Source: Prevotellaceae bacterium
GTDB lineage: Bacteria; Bacteroidota; Bacteroidia; Bacteroidales; Bacteroidaceae
DNA length: 62,044 nucleotides
Direction: 5' to 3'
Assembly (NCBI GenBank): GCA_015257125.1
Contig: JABZKU010000013.1
Location: 1 to 62,044 of the forward strand
The notes under the pieces were generated by a model. The model saw only the letters and a list, made by a program, of their open reading frames with translations. It did not search any database and was not told where the DNA came from. Of this stretch, positions 51,912-61,400 are shown piece after piece; position 1 is the first letter of the stretch, and each line of letters opens with the position of its first letter. The position numbers were made by a program, and so were the translations under genes.

Positions 51912-52589
51912 ATGCGCATCGACATCATCTCCGTCGTTCCCGAAATGCTCGACGGCTTCCTGAACACCTCCATCTTGGCTCGCGCCCAGAAAAAAGGCTT
52001 GGTAGAAATTCATGTGCACAACCTGCGCGACTACACCAACGACAAGCATCGTCGGGTAGACGACTACCCTTATGGCGGATTCGCAGGTATGGTGATGCAA
52101 TGCCAACCCATTGACGACTGTATCGCGACGCTCAAAGCCGAACGTGACTACGACGAAGTAATTTTCACCTCGCCCGACGGAGAAAAGTTCGACCAACCGA
52201 TGGCCAATGCCCTTTCGATGAAGGGCAACCTCATCATTCTCTGCGGTCACTACAAAGGGATCGACTACCGTATTCGCGAACATCTCATCACCAAGGAAGT
52301 TTCGATCGGCGACTTCGTGCTCACGGGCGGAGAGTTGGCCGCGGCCTGCATGACCGACGCGATTGTGCGCATCATTCCCGGCGTGATCGGTGACGAACAA
52401 AGCGCGCTCAGCGACTCTTTCCAAGACGATCTGCTCGCGGCTCCCGTCTATACGCGACCGGCAGACTACAAGGGTTGGAAAGTGCCCGATGTGCTCCTTT
52501 CGGGCCACGATGCCAAGATTCGTGAGTGGGAGTTGAACCAATCACTCGAACGCACCAAGCGCCTGCGTCCCGACTTGCTCGAAGACTAA
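51912..52589 (+). CDS. trmD: tRNA (guanine-N1-)-methyltransferase
   Basis: A 225-residue SPOUT-fold enzyme that makes m1G37 in tRNA. It has MRIDIISVVPEMLDGFL, VDDYPYGGFAGMVMQ near residue 50, LCGHYKGIDYRIREH near 113 and the knot motif SIGDFVLTGGELAA near 132. The C-terminal LLSGHDAKIREWE completes the family pattern. It stands alone between two terminators. Confidence 0.97.
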   Translation: MRIDIISVVPEMLDGFLNTSILARAQKKGLVEIHVHNLRDYTNDKHRRVDDYPYGGFAGMVMQCQPIDDCIATLKAERDYDEVIFTSPDGEKFDQPMANALSMKGNLIILCGHYKGIDYRIREHLITKEVSIGDFVLTGGELAAACMTDAIVRIIPGVIGDEQSALSDSFQDDLLAAPVYTRPADYKGWKVPDVLLSGHDAKIREWELNQSLERTKRLRPDLLED

Positions 52590-52682
52590 GCCTTTTCGCT
52601 TCGCACCGTGCCCTGCGCGGCTCGTCCCCTTGCGCATTTTCACGGCGACTTCGCCGCCCTCATCCGCTTTTGCTCCAAACAC

Positions 52683-52727
52683 AACGACGCGCACCACAAT
52701 CAGTGATGCGCGTCGTTGCTGTTTTTT
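52683..52727. terminator. Terminator between trmD and the mutarotase gene
   Basis: An 11-bp stem AACGACGCGCA (52683-52693) with TGCGCGTCGTT (52707-52717) and a T-run at 52722-52727. It serves trmD; the convergent gene ends 130 bp away. Confidence 0.85.
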
Positions 52728-52860
52728 GATGACGGTGTGCTGCAAGCAAATGAGATTCGCGGCGGCTTGCTCAACGGTTGGCGAACTTGGGAGGAACGTA
52801 ATGAGCATTGCCGCTCCGCAGCACTACACGTGAGCAATCGTTGTGCGACTTTCCCGGGCC

Positions 52861-53244
52861 TTATTCGTAAACGTGGAAAATACGCTCCATGCGTTGCCAC
52901 TTCTCTGCACTGCCGGCAGTGGGATCCGCACGCTGAAAACGCGAAACGAAGGCTTCCCACTCTGCTTGCCGCGGGCCTGCCCCCATGCGCGCCATGACTT
53001 CGTCCCAACTGTCGTCAGCCGCCAACTCAACGATCATAAATAGGCGCGTGCCGAGCAGGTAAATCTCCATTTCGAGGACACCGCTGTCCTTAATGCCCTG
53101 TAATATCTCCGGCCAGATCCCTTCGCGGGAGTGCCAATGCTGATATTCGGCCACCAACTCGGGGTCGTCTTTCAAATCCAAGGTTTGTACCACACGCTTG
53201 GTGGTGCCGGCAAATTGCCGCACGGGGTAGGCATAGTTTTCCAT
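52861..53244 (-). CDS. L-rhamnose mutarotase family protein
   Basis: A 127-residue protein with RVVQTLDLKDDPELVAEYQHWH, IWPEILQGIKDSGVLEMEIYLLGTRLF (as IWPEILQGIKDSGV and MEIYLLGTRLF) and the C-terminal W-Q-R-M-E-R-IF pattern of the RhaM family, which interconverts L-rhamnose or related sugar anomers. The ATG at 53244 fits family length; an in-frame ATG 33 bp upstream is also possible. No rhamnose genes adjoin it. A -7-like TAAATTTG on the minus strand lies at 53363-53356. Confidence 0.8.
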   Translation of the reverse strand: MENYAYPVRQFAGTTKRVVQTLDLKDDPELVAEYQHWHSREGIWPEILQGIKDSGVLEMEIYLLGTRLFMIVELAADDSWDEVMARMGAGPRQAEWEAFVSRFQRADPTAGSAEKWQRMERIFHVYE

Positions 53245-53458
53245 TGTCGTGCTTTTGGTGAGTTCGTTGTAAATCATTCGACCGATTCGTCCGATCTGCC
53301 TTCGATCTTGGCGTTCGGTCTGCTCACAGCTTTTCCTTTCTGCTGTGCGATGACGCAAATTTAAGCAATCACCGCCAATTCCTTCGGCAACTTTGCGCGA
53401 AAACACGCATTTCGCTCATTTTTCGAGCTTCGCATTTCTTCATTTCAATGAAATGTAC

Positions 53459-53466
53459 TATCTTTG
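53459..53466 (+). promoter_or_regulatory. tRNA-Ser promoter -7 box
   Basis: TATCTTTG, 62 bp before the mature tRNA 5' end. The sequence just upstream (53383-53440) has weak units resembling the 21-bp repeat. Confidence 0.5.
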
Positions 53467-53528
53467 CACTCGCAAACGAGAAATTGCGTTTGCCCTTCTC
53501 GATTCGTTCGAGAAAACTCTTTTCAACC

Positions 53529-53616
53529 GGAGAGGTGCTCGAGTGGTTGAAGAGGCACGCCTGGAAAGCGTGTAAACGCCTAAAGCGTTTCGGGGGTTCG
53601 AATCCCCCTCTCTCCG
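53529..53616 (+). tRNA. tRNA-Ser (anticodon GGA)
   Basis: An 88-nt class II tRNA. The acceptor stem GGAGAGG pairs with TCTCTCC (one G-T pair), with discriminator G at 53616. The anticodon arm is CACGC-CTGGAAA-GCGTG, giving anticodon GGA. The long variable arm has AACGC/GCGTT, and the T arm is GGGGG-TTCGAAT-CCCCC. The 3' CCA is not encoded. tRNA-Ser 3' ends are common integration sites, and the DNA to the right differs in character. Confidence 0.97.
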
Positions 53617-53672
53617 CAAACTGGCTTCAAGATGACTTCAAAATGGTCGTCAAAACAGCCTTCAAAATTAGC

Positions 53673-53710
53673 GAAAATCGTTGTAAGACTTATACTTACA
53701 ACGATTTTTC
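53673..53710 (+). terminator. Terminator after tRNA-Ser
   Basis: A 15-bp inverted repeat GAAAATCGTTGTAAG (53673-53687) with its complement ending at 53709, 7-nt loop, and a TTTTTC tail. Confidence 0.8.
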
Positions 53711-53805
53711 TTTGTATATAAGCCTACACAGTGACGGCTAAACCCTAGGTTTTGATAGTCATCATTCGGTCAAATTCTGCTACATAAACTGCTACACAAA
53801 ATAAG

Positions 53806-55122
53806 GTTCATCCGACATTTGGAGTGATGGGGCTCTAAAAAGAAGAAAACCGCTGAACAAATTGTATATTTGAACTAGCACCAACAAATATGCAGCTGTG
53901 AACAGCAGTTTTCTATATTATGCTTGGGGTTTGTATCACCACAAGTGTCAACGAGAGGAATACAAAGGTAATACAATCATCTTAGCATATCGAAAGTTAG
54001 CGAGTTCCGAAATGCTGTCCCCAATGCGGTCATGCCCATTTGGTGAAGAATGGTTTTCGCACTCGCGACTTTATCAGCCTTCCGATCGGTGGCAAAAAGG
54101 TAATTCTGCGGATGAAAGTCAGCCGCTACAAGTGCAAGTGTGCGGATTGTGACTATGATTGTCAGGAGCGGATATCCTTTGCCCCGGGCAGTCACAGCTA
54201 CACTCGTCGCTTTGCAAGGTATGTGGTTGATCTATTAAAGGGAATGACCCTCAAAGACACATCCCATCTTTTGGGCGTATCGTGGGACACGATCAAAGAG
54301 ATTTACACTCATCAGCTTGATTGTCATTATGTTCCGCCCTCTCTTGAGGGAGTGGACAGCATCGGCATAGACGAGTTTGCCGTCCGAAAAGGCCATGTGT
54401 ACAAGACCATTGTCGTTGACCTCAAGAGCGGGAGGATTCTCCATGTGGGTGAGGACAAGGCGGCCAATGCTTTGGCCGGATTTTGGAAAAGGGTCAGACG
54501 AAAGAAACTCGACATCAGGTATATCGCCACCGATCTCTCTGCCGCTTTCATCTCCTCCGTACTTGAAAACTGCCCGAACGCCGTGCATGTCTTCGACCAT
54601 TTTCATGTGGTCAAACTGATGAATGAGAAGTTGGACGAGATACGCAGGGCGCAATATAACATGGAAAAGGACATCAACAAGCGCAAAGTCTTGAAGGGGA
54701 CGCGCTACCTGCTGCTGCGCAATGGAGCGGATATATTCGACAAGGAGTACAAAACAAGGCTTGATAACGCCTTAGACATGAACAAACCACTCTCACAGGC
54801 CTACTATCTCAAAGAGCAACTCAGAGAGATATGGATGCAGCCCAATAAACAAGCAGCCGAAAAGGTCATGCTCGATTGGGTGAAACAGGCGCAGGAGAGC
54901 AAAGTGCCGCAGTCGATGAAAATGGCTGTCACGATCATGGCTTATAGAACCGGTATTCTTGCGTGGTACGACTGCCCCATATCGACCGGGAAAGTAGAAG
55001 GAATCAACAATAAGATAAAGGTGATGAAGAGAGTGGCCTATGGTTTTAGGGATGAAAGGTATTTTCAGCTAAGGCTATATGCGCTGCACGATTGCCGCAT
55101 CACTCCAAATGTCGGATGAACC
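53806..55122 (+). mobile_element. ISL3-family insertion sequence, decayed
   Basis: A 1317-bp element bounded by perfect 25-bp inverted repeats starting GGTTCATCCGACATTTGG (53806-53830 and 55098-55122). It carries one transposase gene with two lesions. A TATATTTG promoter box lies at 53866-53873. ISL3 elements normally duplicate 8 bp of target. Here the flanks are CAAAATAA on the left and CAATTATT on the right, so no duplication is seen. That suggests recombination or deletion at one end after insertion. Confidence 0.9.
53898..55119 (+). pseudogene. ISL3 transposase, frameshifted
   Basis: The N-terminal part begins at a GTG (53898) and reads MNSSFLYYAWGLYHHKCQRE up to NTIIL near 53983. One extra base near 53982-53985 breaks the frame. 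In the corrected frame HIES is followed by a TAG at 53998-54000, then RVPKCCPQCGHAHLVKNGF continues. So there are two lesions within 20 bp. From 54001 to 55119 the frame is intact: a zinc-finger part (CKCADCDYDC), then the DDE transposase with SIGIDEFAVRKGHVY, ATDLSAAF, VFDHFHVVKLMN and STGKVEGINNKIKVMKR. The remaining 359-residue frame could be made alone but lacks the first zinc-finger half. Confidence 0.85.
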
Positions 55123-55582
55123 CAATTATTCTCCTTGCGACCGCAAACAAGGAGTTTTTTTGCCATCGTTTCACCGCCTTGGGGCGTGGATATGGGGGCA
55201 GTGGGGCAATGGTGTGACAAATGTGACAGCAAAAAAAACAACAATCCTGGGGTAAATACGCGCGTGTGTGAGGCGATGCAACAAGATGCTGGCCTTGTGT
55301 GCTAGAAAGTCGGTGTTTTGCTAGGTAGAGGTGGCATTTAATCTTTGAAGAAAAATTTTCTGTCACTTTTCTGTGATTTTTTCACGCTTTCGGGCTATTT
55401 CGAACCCTATACTTATAGGGGCGTATAGAGAGAGCTGTGTCCTTAGAAATCAATGCCGCACCGATGGGGTTAAAGAAACAAGAAGCCCACAAGAAAATGA
55501 ATGATGAAAGGAAGTCATCTTCTCTATAACAATCTGTACTATAACGGTCTAATGACCGATTGGTGTTAAATATTATGGGCTA
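55123..55582. other. Intergenic region between the IS and the nuclease-helicase operon
   Basis: No gene is supported. Two small hairpins are visible, CCCTAT-ACTT-ATAGGG at 55405-55420 and CGGTC-TAAT-GACCG at 55545-55558. The sequence is more A/T-rich than most of the window. No copy of the tRNA-Ser 3' end was found here. Confidence 0.5.
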
Positions 55583-55645
55583 TTTGTGGGAAGTTTTTCG
55601 CTTCTCCACGCATTTATCTCGAAAAAGCAAAGTGTCTTTCGTGGT
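55583..55645 (+). repeat. 21-bp tandem array, locus G
   Basis: Two recognisable units: TTTGTGGGAAGTTTTTCGC at 55583 (its TTT is shifted 2 bp) and CTCCACGCATTTATCTCG at 55604, with a weak unit at 55625. The promoter box at 55652 is exactly two periods from the equivalent position in the unit at 55604. Less certain than loci B to F. Confidence 0.5.
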
Positions 55646-55651
55646 TTTTTG

Positions 55652-55659
55652 TAAATTTG
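55652..55659 (+). promoter_or_regulatory. -7 box of the nuclease-helicase operon
   Basis: TAAATTTG, 40 bp before the ATG at 55700. No -33 TTG at the usual distance. Confidence 0.5.
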
Positions 55660-55699
55660 AAGTCAAATCTTGGATAATAACATTTTGACGTAAAACCGT

Positions 55700-58483
55700 A
55701 TGGAAATTCATTACAGTCCGTATTACGATGGAGATTTATTTTTAGGTGGTTCCCCCTCGATGATGGGAGAAACTTATTTAGGCAATATGGGGTTGCTTCA
55801 GCAGTTGCAATTAAGGGCAGGCATCCACACAGAGCCTTTGCCCGATGTGGAGCGCGAAGCCATATATCACAACGCTATGAAGTCCGTTGTCCAGAACACC
55901 TCGTTTAAGCAGTCGGCTGACGTAGATCCTTGGGGAGTGGCCAAGAAAATGCTAGAATGGCGCGATGCACTCATCATGGCCGGATGGAATGGTGAGCGTT
56001 TGTCGGGGAGTTCGAGCAAAGTGTCTGTGCTGGCCGATTTGGAAGAAAAGGTTGCCCACGGAAAAGAGCTGCCCGGTGTGGCAGACTGCTGGAAGGCGGT
56101 TCTGGAGGCCTATCGAAATGGAGTGAAAATCGATGATTCCATTGACACCCTCAGTGTGGAGTGTCCGCAGAGCGAAATACCGTTTTTGATTCATCAGACA
56201 TTGCTTTGTTTGAAGGAAAGTGGGGTAGAAGTGCTTTGCAAAGAAACAGCAGCAAGTTCCGAAAAGCCCATCAAAACCACTAAATTTCAATTGGTGGAGT
56301 TTGAAGAAGTGAACGATGCCTACGAGTGGTTTGCCAAAATTGAGCAACTTCCCGAAGAAACGGCTGTGGTGAATCGCGACAATGTGCAGTTGAACCACAC
56401 GCTCTCCACGTGGGACAAACCCCTCTTGCACTCTTCGCTGACAGACAGTAATCCGCAATTGTTGCAACTCTTCAAACTCAGTTTGAGTGTCTTCTCTCGT
56501 CCGCTGAACATTCAGAATTTGGTGTCCTATTTGATGTTGCCCTTGTCGCCGATTCCTGGAACATTGCGCAGACGTTTGGCGCGACAACTGCTTTCCACGG
56601 GAGGATTTGGCGCCCCCAAAGTGAGGGAAGATGGCCAGATGAGAGATGACTGGGACGAAATCATCGAAACCTTCGAATTTTTGGGCAAAAATGGCAATGA
56701 CTCTCCGCAGGCGAAATCCATGGCTAAGGCTAAAAAAATGCCTTTCCTCACGCCCATCCGCGAAGATTATGCGAAAGGCATTGAAAAGGCAGCCCTTATG
56801 GCCTATATCGAATTGTTTCAACAATGGATTACGGGGCAGTATGCGCTTGAGGATGTGCCCATGGAGAGAATGGCGCAACTTCGCGTATTGAAAACTTATT
56901 TCTCTTCGTTGGCAACCGCTTTGCATTCGTGCGCTGACACGGTGGCCTTTGAAGAAATTGAAAAGTTGATGCTGCAAATCTATCGTCCGATGAGCTATTC
57001 GTTGCAAGTAGCGGAATGTGGTTCGGCCAATGTAATTCGTGATGTTAGAGCTTTGGCTAAACCGGCGAAGGTGTTGCTTTGGTTGGACTGCCAAAATGAA
57101 GACTTGGCGTGGGATGCCTATGACTTCTTGAGCCAAGAAGAAAGACAACAACTCACTGCAGCAGGTTGTCAAATTCCCTCCTTTGCCGAGCATTTGACGA
57201 CCACAAGAAAAGAGCGTTTGCGTTTGCTGGAGGGCTGTGAGAAGGTGATTCTTGTGCGCAGCCGTTTCAATGGCACAACGCGCCAGTCGGAACACAGTAT
57301 ACTCGCAGAAGTGGCTCAGGCTTTCCGTAGGGAAGAAAAGGAATTGGTGGCAACGCCTGCAGACAAGGTGTTTGTCTTGAGAAAGGTTGTCAGCAAGTCG
57401 CAGGATATAGAGGTGTTTCAGCCACAAAAGTATGTGGAATTGGGTGTGATAGACTATAAAGGTCGAACAGAAAGTAATACCTCGCTCGACACGCTCATCA
57501 ATTTCCCTTTCAACTATGTGATGCAGTATGTGGCGCGTCTGTCTATGCCCGATGAAGAGCAATTGAAGAATACGTTTATCGCAACTGGTTTGGTGGCTCA
57601 CAGTTTTGTGGAGAAAATAGTGGCAGATGCAGAGGGAGATGTGCAGAAAATGCGTCACTTGCTCGCTAACGAATTTGACAAGCGTCTAAACGCGGCCATT
57701 GATGCCACGGGCTTGATCATGCGTCTGCGCGAAAATGCTTCAGAACTGTCAGAATTCAGAAAACAGTTGCGCGCGAGTCTTACAGCACTCATCGACATCA
57801 TGGAGCAAAAACAATGGACTCCTGTGGGTTGCGAAATCGCTTTCCCGAATGGAGATGGTCAAGCACTTTCGCTATCTACCATTGGTAGCTTCGGAGCGCG
57901 CATAGACTTCTTGCTGAAAGAGGGCGACCAGTATGTGATCATCGATTTCAAATGGAGTTATAGCAAGAAGTACGCAAAGAAGTTGGAAGAAAACACGGCT
58001 ATTCAGCTCGAACTCTATCGCCAAACAGTGAAAGTTTGCTATCCAGACAAGGAGGTGGCAGGAGTGGGCTACTACTTGATGCCGATGAAGCAACTCTTCA
58101 CCGCCGACTTTGCTGAGATTGCCAATCGCCGACTGATCAAGAAGGTGCAGGTGAGCAATACTGCCGACTTGTTTGAACTGGTGAAGAATTCCTACGCATT
58201 CCGAATGAAGGAAATCCGAAAAGGACATATCGAAGAAGCCGAAATGATGGATGTTTTCGAAGATGCAGAAGGTTATTATCAGCAAACGAACAGCAGAAAT
58301 CTATGTCCACTGGCAGTGACGGAAAAAACGGAGGGTAGAGGTTATAGTAAAGAGGTTGTTGGTGCGGTGAAGGATTCAGAACCCGTGTTCAAACCCTCCA
58401 AAAAGTTTGTTTTCGCCAAAGCGAATGCTTTACCTTCAGAGACTGCAACCTCACACTCAATACTTAAAGGACGACTAAAATAA
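55700..58483 (+). CDS. AddB-like PD-(D/E)XK nuclease subunit
   Basis: A 927-residue protein with a C-terminal RecB-type nuclease domain (about 600-860). RIDFLL holds D736 and VIIDFKWS holds D749 and K751; IQLELYRQTVK follows as the family QxxxY motif. The N-terminal 600 residues look like a large helical inactive helicase arm, as in AddB, but no Walker A loop is seen. It probably pairs with the next gene as an AddAB-type double-strand-break resection enzyme. The stop and the next start overlap (TAATG), so translation is coupled. Codon use is more A/T-rich than upstream genes. Confidence 0.82.
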   Translation: MEIHYSPYYDGDLFLGGSPSMMGETYLGNMGLLQQLQLRAGIHTEPLPDVEREAIYHNAMKSVVQNTSFKQSADVDPWGVAKKMLEWRDALIMAGWNGERLSGSSSKVSVLADLEEKVAHGKELPGVADCWKAVLEAYRNGVKIDDSIDTLSVECPQSEIPFLIHQTLLCLKESGVEVLCKETAASSEKPIKTTKFQLVEFEEVNDAYEWFAKIEQLPEETAVVNRDNVQLNHTLSTWDKPLLHSSLTDSNPQLLQLFKLSLSVFSRPLNIQNLVSYLMLPLSPIPGTLRRRLARQLLSTGGFGAPKVREDGQMRDDWDEIIETFEFLGKNGNDSPQAKSMAKAKKMPFLTPIREDYAKGIEKAALMAYIELFQQWITGQYALEDVPMERMAQLRVLKTYFSSLATALHSCADTVAFEEIEKLMLQIYRPMSYSLQVAECGSANVIRDVRALAKPAKVLLWLDCQNEDLAWDAYDFLSQEERQQLTAAGCQIPSFAEHLTTTRKERLRLLEGCEKVILVRSRFNGTTRQSEHSILAEVAQAFRREEKELVATPADKVFVLRKVVSKSQDIEVFQPQKYVELGVIDYKGRTESNTSLDTLINFPFNYVMQYVARLSMPDEEQLKNTFIATGLVAHSFVEKIVADAEGDVQKMRHLLANEFDKRLNAAIDATGLIMRLRENASELSEFRKQLRASLTALIDIMEQKQWTPVGCEIAFPNGDGQALSLSTIGSFGARIDFLLKEGDQYVIIDFKWSYSKKYAKKLEENTAIQLELYRQTVKVCYPDKEVAGVGYYLMPMKQLFTADFAEIANRRLIKKVQVSNTADLFELVKNSYAFRMKEIRKGHIEEAEMMDVFEDAEGYYQQTNSRNLCPLAVTEKTEGRGYSKEVVGAVKDSEPVFKPSKKFVFAKANALPSETATSHSILKGRLK

Positions 58484-61400
58484 TGAAGAACGTAACATAC
58501 ATCAATGCTGGCGCAGGGTCGGGAAAGACTTTTACGCTCACTGACATTCTTGTTAAGAAGTTGGGAGGAATGAATGGCACTGCTCAATCTACAGTGTTGC
58601 CTTCGCAGGTGCTGCTCACCACTTTCACGGAATTGGCCGCAGCAGAATTTCGTGAAAAAGCTCGTCAGCGCATGCTGGAAAAAGGTTTTCTCGATGTTGC
58701 TGCACAGATAGACTCAGCTTACATAGGCACTGTGCACTCCGTTGCACTGCGTTTCATCAAGAAGTTCTGGTATCTTCTAGATTATGGTGCAGACGTCAAA
58801 ATTATCTCTGAGCGTGACGAAGATTTCTACATGAGTCAGTCGCTTTCCAGGATTGTCAGTGAAAGAGATGCTGCTGGAAAACTGAAGAAGAAGGACGAGT
58901 TGGCCGCTTTTCGAAAATTTCGTGACTATTACGACATCGTCAATGGTTATGGGCATCCCGACTATCTGTTCTGGCAGCGCGTGCTGAACGATGTTGTAGA
59001 GAAGATGGAGTACTACGATGTTAATGACATCACCGAAAGCATTGACAAGAGCGTAGCGACATTGAGGACTGTTTTCAAAGGGGCGGCTATCACCCCAGAA
59101 AAAACCGCTGGCTTGTTGCGTTATATTGAAACGTATTATAAATATATCCAGGATTCTTCAACGGCTGCTGCGATAGAACAACGAGCTCTCCTCGAACCTC
59201 TGTTGAAGCACTGCACGGACGCACGTGAATTAGTGGCTCCAACTGCGAAGATGGTGAGCAATCCTGTGGGTGGTGGCAAGAGTATTGATACGAAATGTCC
59301 AGGACACACTGAGTTTGTTGATGGTATCAAGGGACTCAGCGTATCTGCTGATCAGCTTGACGTTTTGGAGCCGTATGTGAGAGCCATCTTCACTTTGGCG
59401 AAGGAGTGGCGTGACGACTATGTGGCCTACAAAAAGCAGAATCACATCATTTCTTACAATGATATGGAGCGCATCTTCCTGCATTTGATTACCCATGAAG
59501 AGGAAGTAAAGGAATATGTGCGCAACAATTTCCGACTGATCATGGTCGATGAGTTCCAAGATTCCAACCCTATTCAGTTGAAAATCTTTAATCAACTCTC
59601 TGAACTCATTGCTCCCGCAGATGGTCATTCTTATTGGGTGGGCGATCCGAAACAAGCCATCTATGGTTTCCGAGGAGCAGACACCGACCTTGTGAATGCT
59701 GTGGCGAAGCATTTCACATTCTATGATGATGCGGAAATTCACCCAGAAGCAGGTTCCAATAATCTAGGGTCGGGTAGACTTGAGGAGAGTTGGCGTTCTC
59801 GTGCCACTTTGGTGGAACTGGTGAATGCGGTGTTTCAGGACAAGTTCCAGCATACGGATGAGAATGGACAGGTGATTCACGACATCGACCCTTTGTGCAT
59901 TACGCTCAAACCTCACTTCCAAGAGGACAATCTCGATTTTCCTGCTCTGAAGCATTGGAATAACGAAAAGAAAGGCAATCAGACGAAGGTGAAGGCCGAC
60001 GCCTTGGCGTGTAAGGTGAAAGAACTACTCGCCTCGAAGCTACTTGTGCATGCTGGCAAACTCGACCAAGCAGCGACCCCCATACGTCCGAAAGACGTGG
60101 CCGTGCTTTGCCGCAAAAACGCTTCGATAAAAGACATCGTGGCGGCTATGCGCAAATATGGCGTTCCGGTGTCGGAGTCGGAAGACGCAATTATGCAACG
60201 CATAGAGGTGCAATTGGTGGTGACCTTACTGCAATTTGTGCAAGATGCGACAAACAAACATGTGATTGCCGACTTGATGCGACTCTTGTGGGAAAAGCAG
60301 ACGGCAGAAATCCTTCGCGAACGTATCGACTATGTTTGGGCTAAAGACGCTAATGGCAATTATGCACATTTAGACGAAAATGGCAAATTGAAAGAAGATG
60401 ATTGGAGGGAAGAAGCCGCTGAGGTCAAACAACTTTTGCAACAAATAGATGGCTTTAAGCATCTTTCTATCCCAGAAATGGTGAAGGCGCTGATTTATGA
60501 ATGCAATCTTCCTGCGCTCACGGCACGATGGGGCGACCAGCATATTCGTAAACAAAACCTCTCTACGGTTTTGCAATTGGCTAATGATTACGACCAAATG
60601 TGTCTTCAAATGGGACTCGGCACTTCCATTAGTGGCTTCATCTATTATCTCAACAGCGTAGAACCCGACCGAGAAAAGGACAATCAGTCAGACACTGTGA
60701 AGGTATTTACCTATCATGGGTCGAAGGGTTTGGAATGGCCTGTGGTGATCATGAACGAACTGAATGAGGATGCGCTGAGCGATTCGGAACTCATCAAGAA
60801 GTCCTTTATGAGGGTGCGTGAAGTGGTGGCAGATGACAATGCGCCACAAGGCAATCCTTTTGCCAAGACATATTATCTGCACTTGTTCCCTAAAATCGTG
60901 AAAGATGGAATGTCTAAAATAGATGATACGCTTGTGGATAAGATAAAGAACCTTGCTCTCTTTGGTCTATTGAAACAGCAGAAGGAAGGCGAAGAGAAGC
61001 GACTGCTGTATGTGGGTATGACGCGCGCAAAAGACTGTCTCATCACGACAAGCGTAGGGGATAGTTTTACTTGGTTAAAGAATGTGGGTATCACCAATGC
61101 TAATGCGGGTAATCCTTGGGGATTACCAGAGTTTTCTTGCTCAGTTCAGGAAATGACCTCACCTTCAGAACAAGAGATTGCAGAGTGTGCTGAAACCTAC
61201 GCTATGGAAGAAAAGCCTACTTCCCACACTGCTTACGGCGCAAGGTATCTTTCTCCGAGCAAGATTGCATCGTTTGAGGGATTTAGTTCGCACACGGCAT
61301 GGGGAGAACACGGTGTAGACATTGACACGCGAGGATGGGGCAGTGACTATGCCACCATTGGCACCTGCATTCACGACATTTTTGCTGCCTATCATCGTGG

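Noticed and set aside
53529..53616. Attachment-site duplicate of the tRNA-Ser 3' end
   Set aside because: I looked for a second copy of the tRNA 3' end to the right and found none within the window; an island boundary is therefore only a suggestion.
53806..55122. Programmed frameshift to make a full ISL3 transposase
   Set aside because: A stop codon (TAG at 53998) lies in the corrected frame 13 bp after the frame break, and there is no slippery sequence.
55952..57658. A 568-codon open frame antisense to the AddB-like gene
   Set aside because: Low-complexity His/Phe/Gln-rich translation with no motif, fully inside a well-supported gene.
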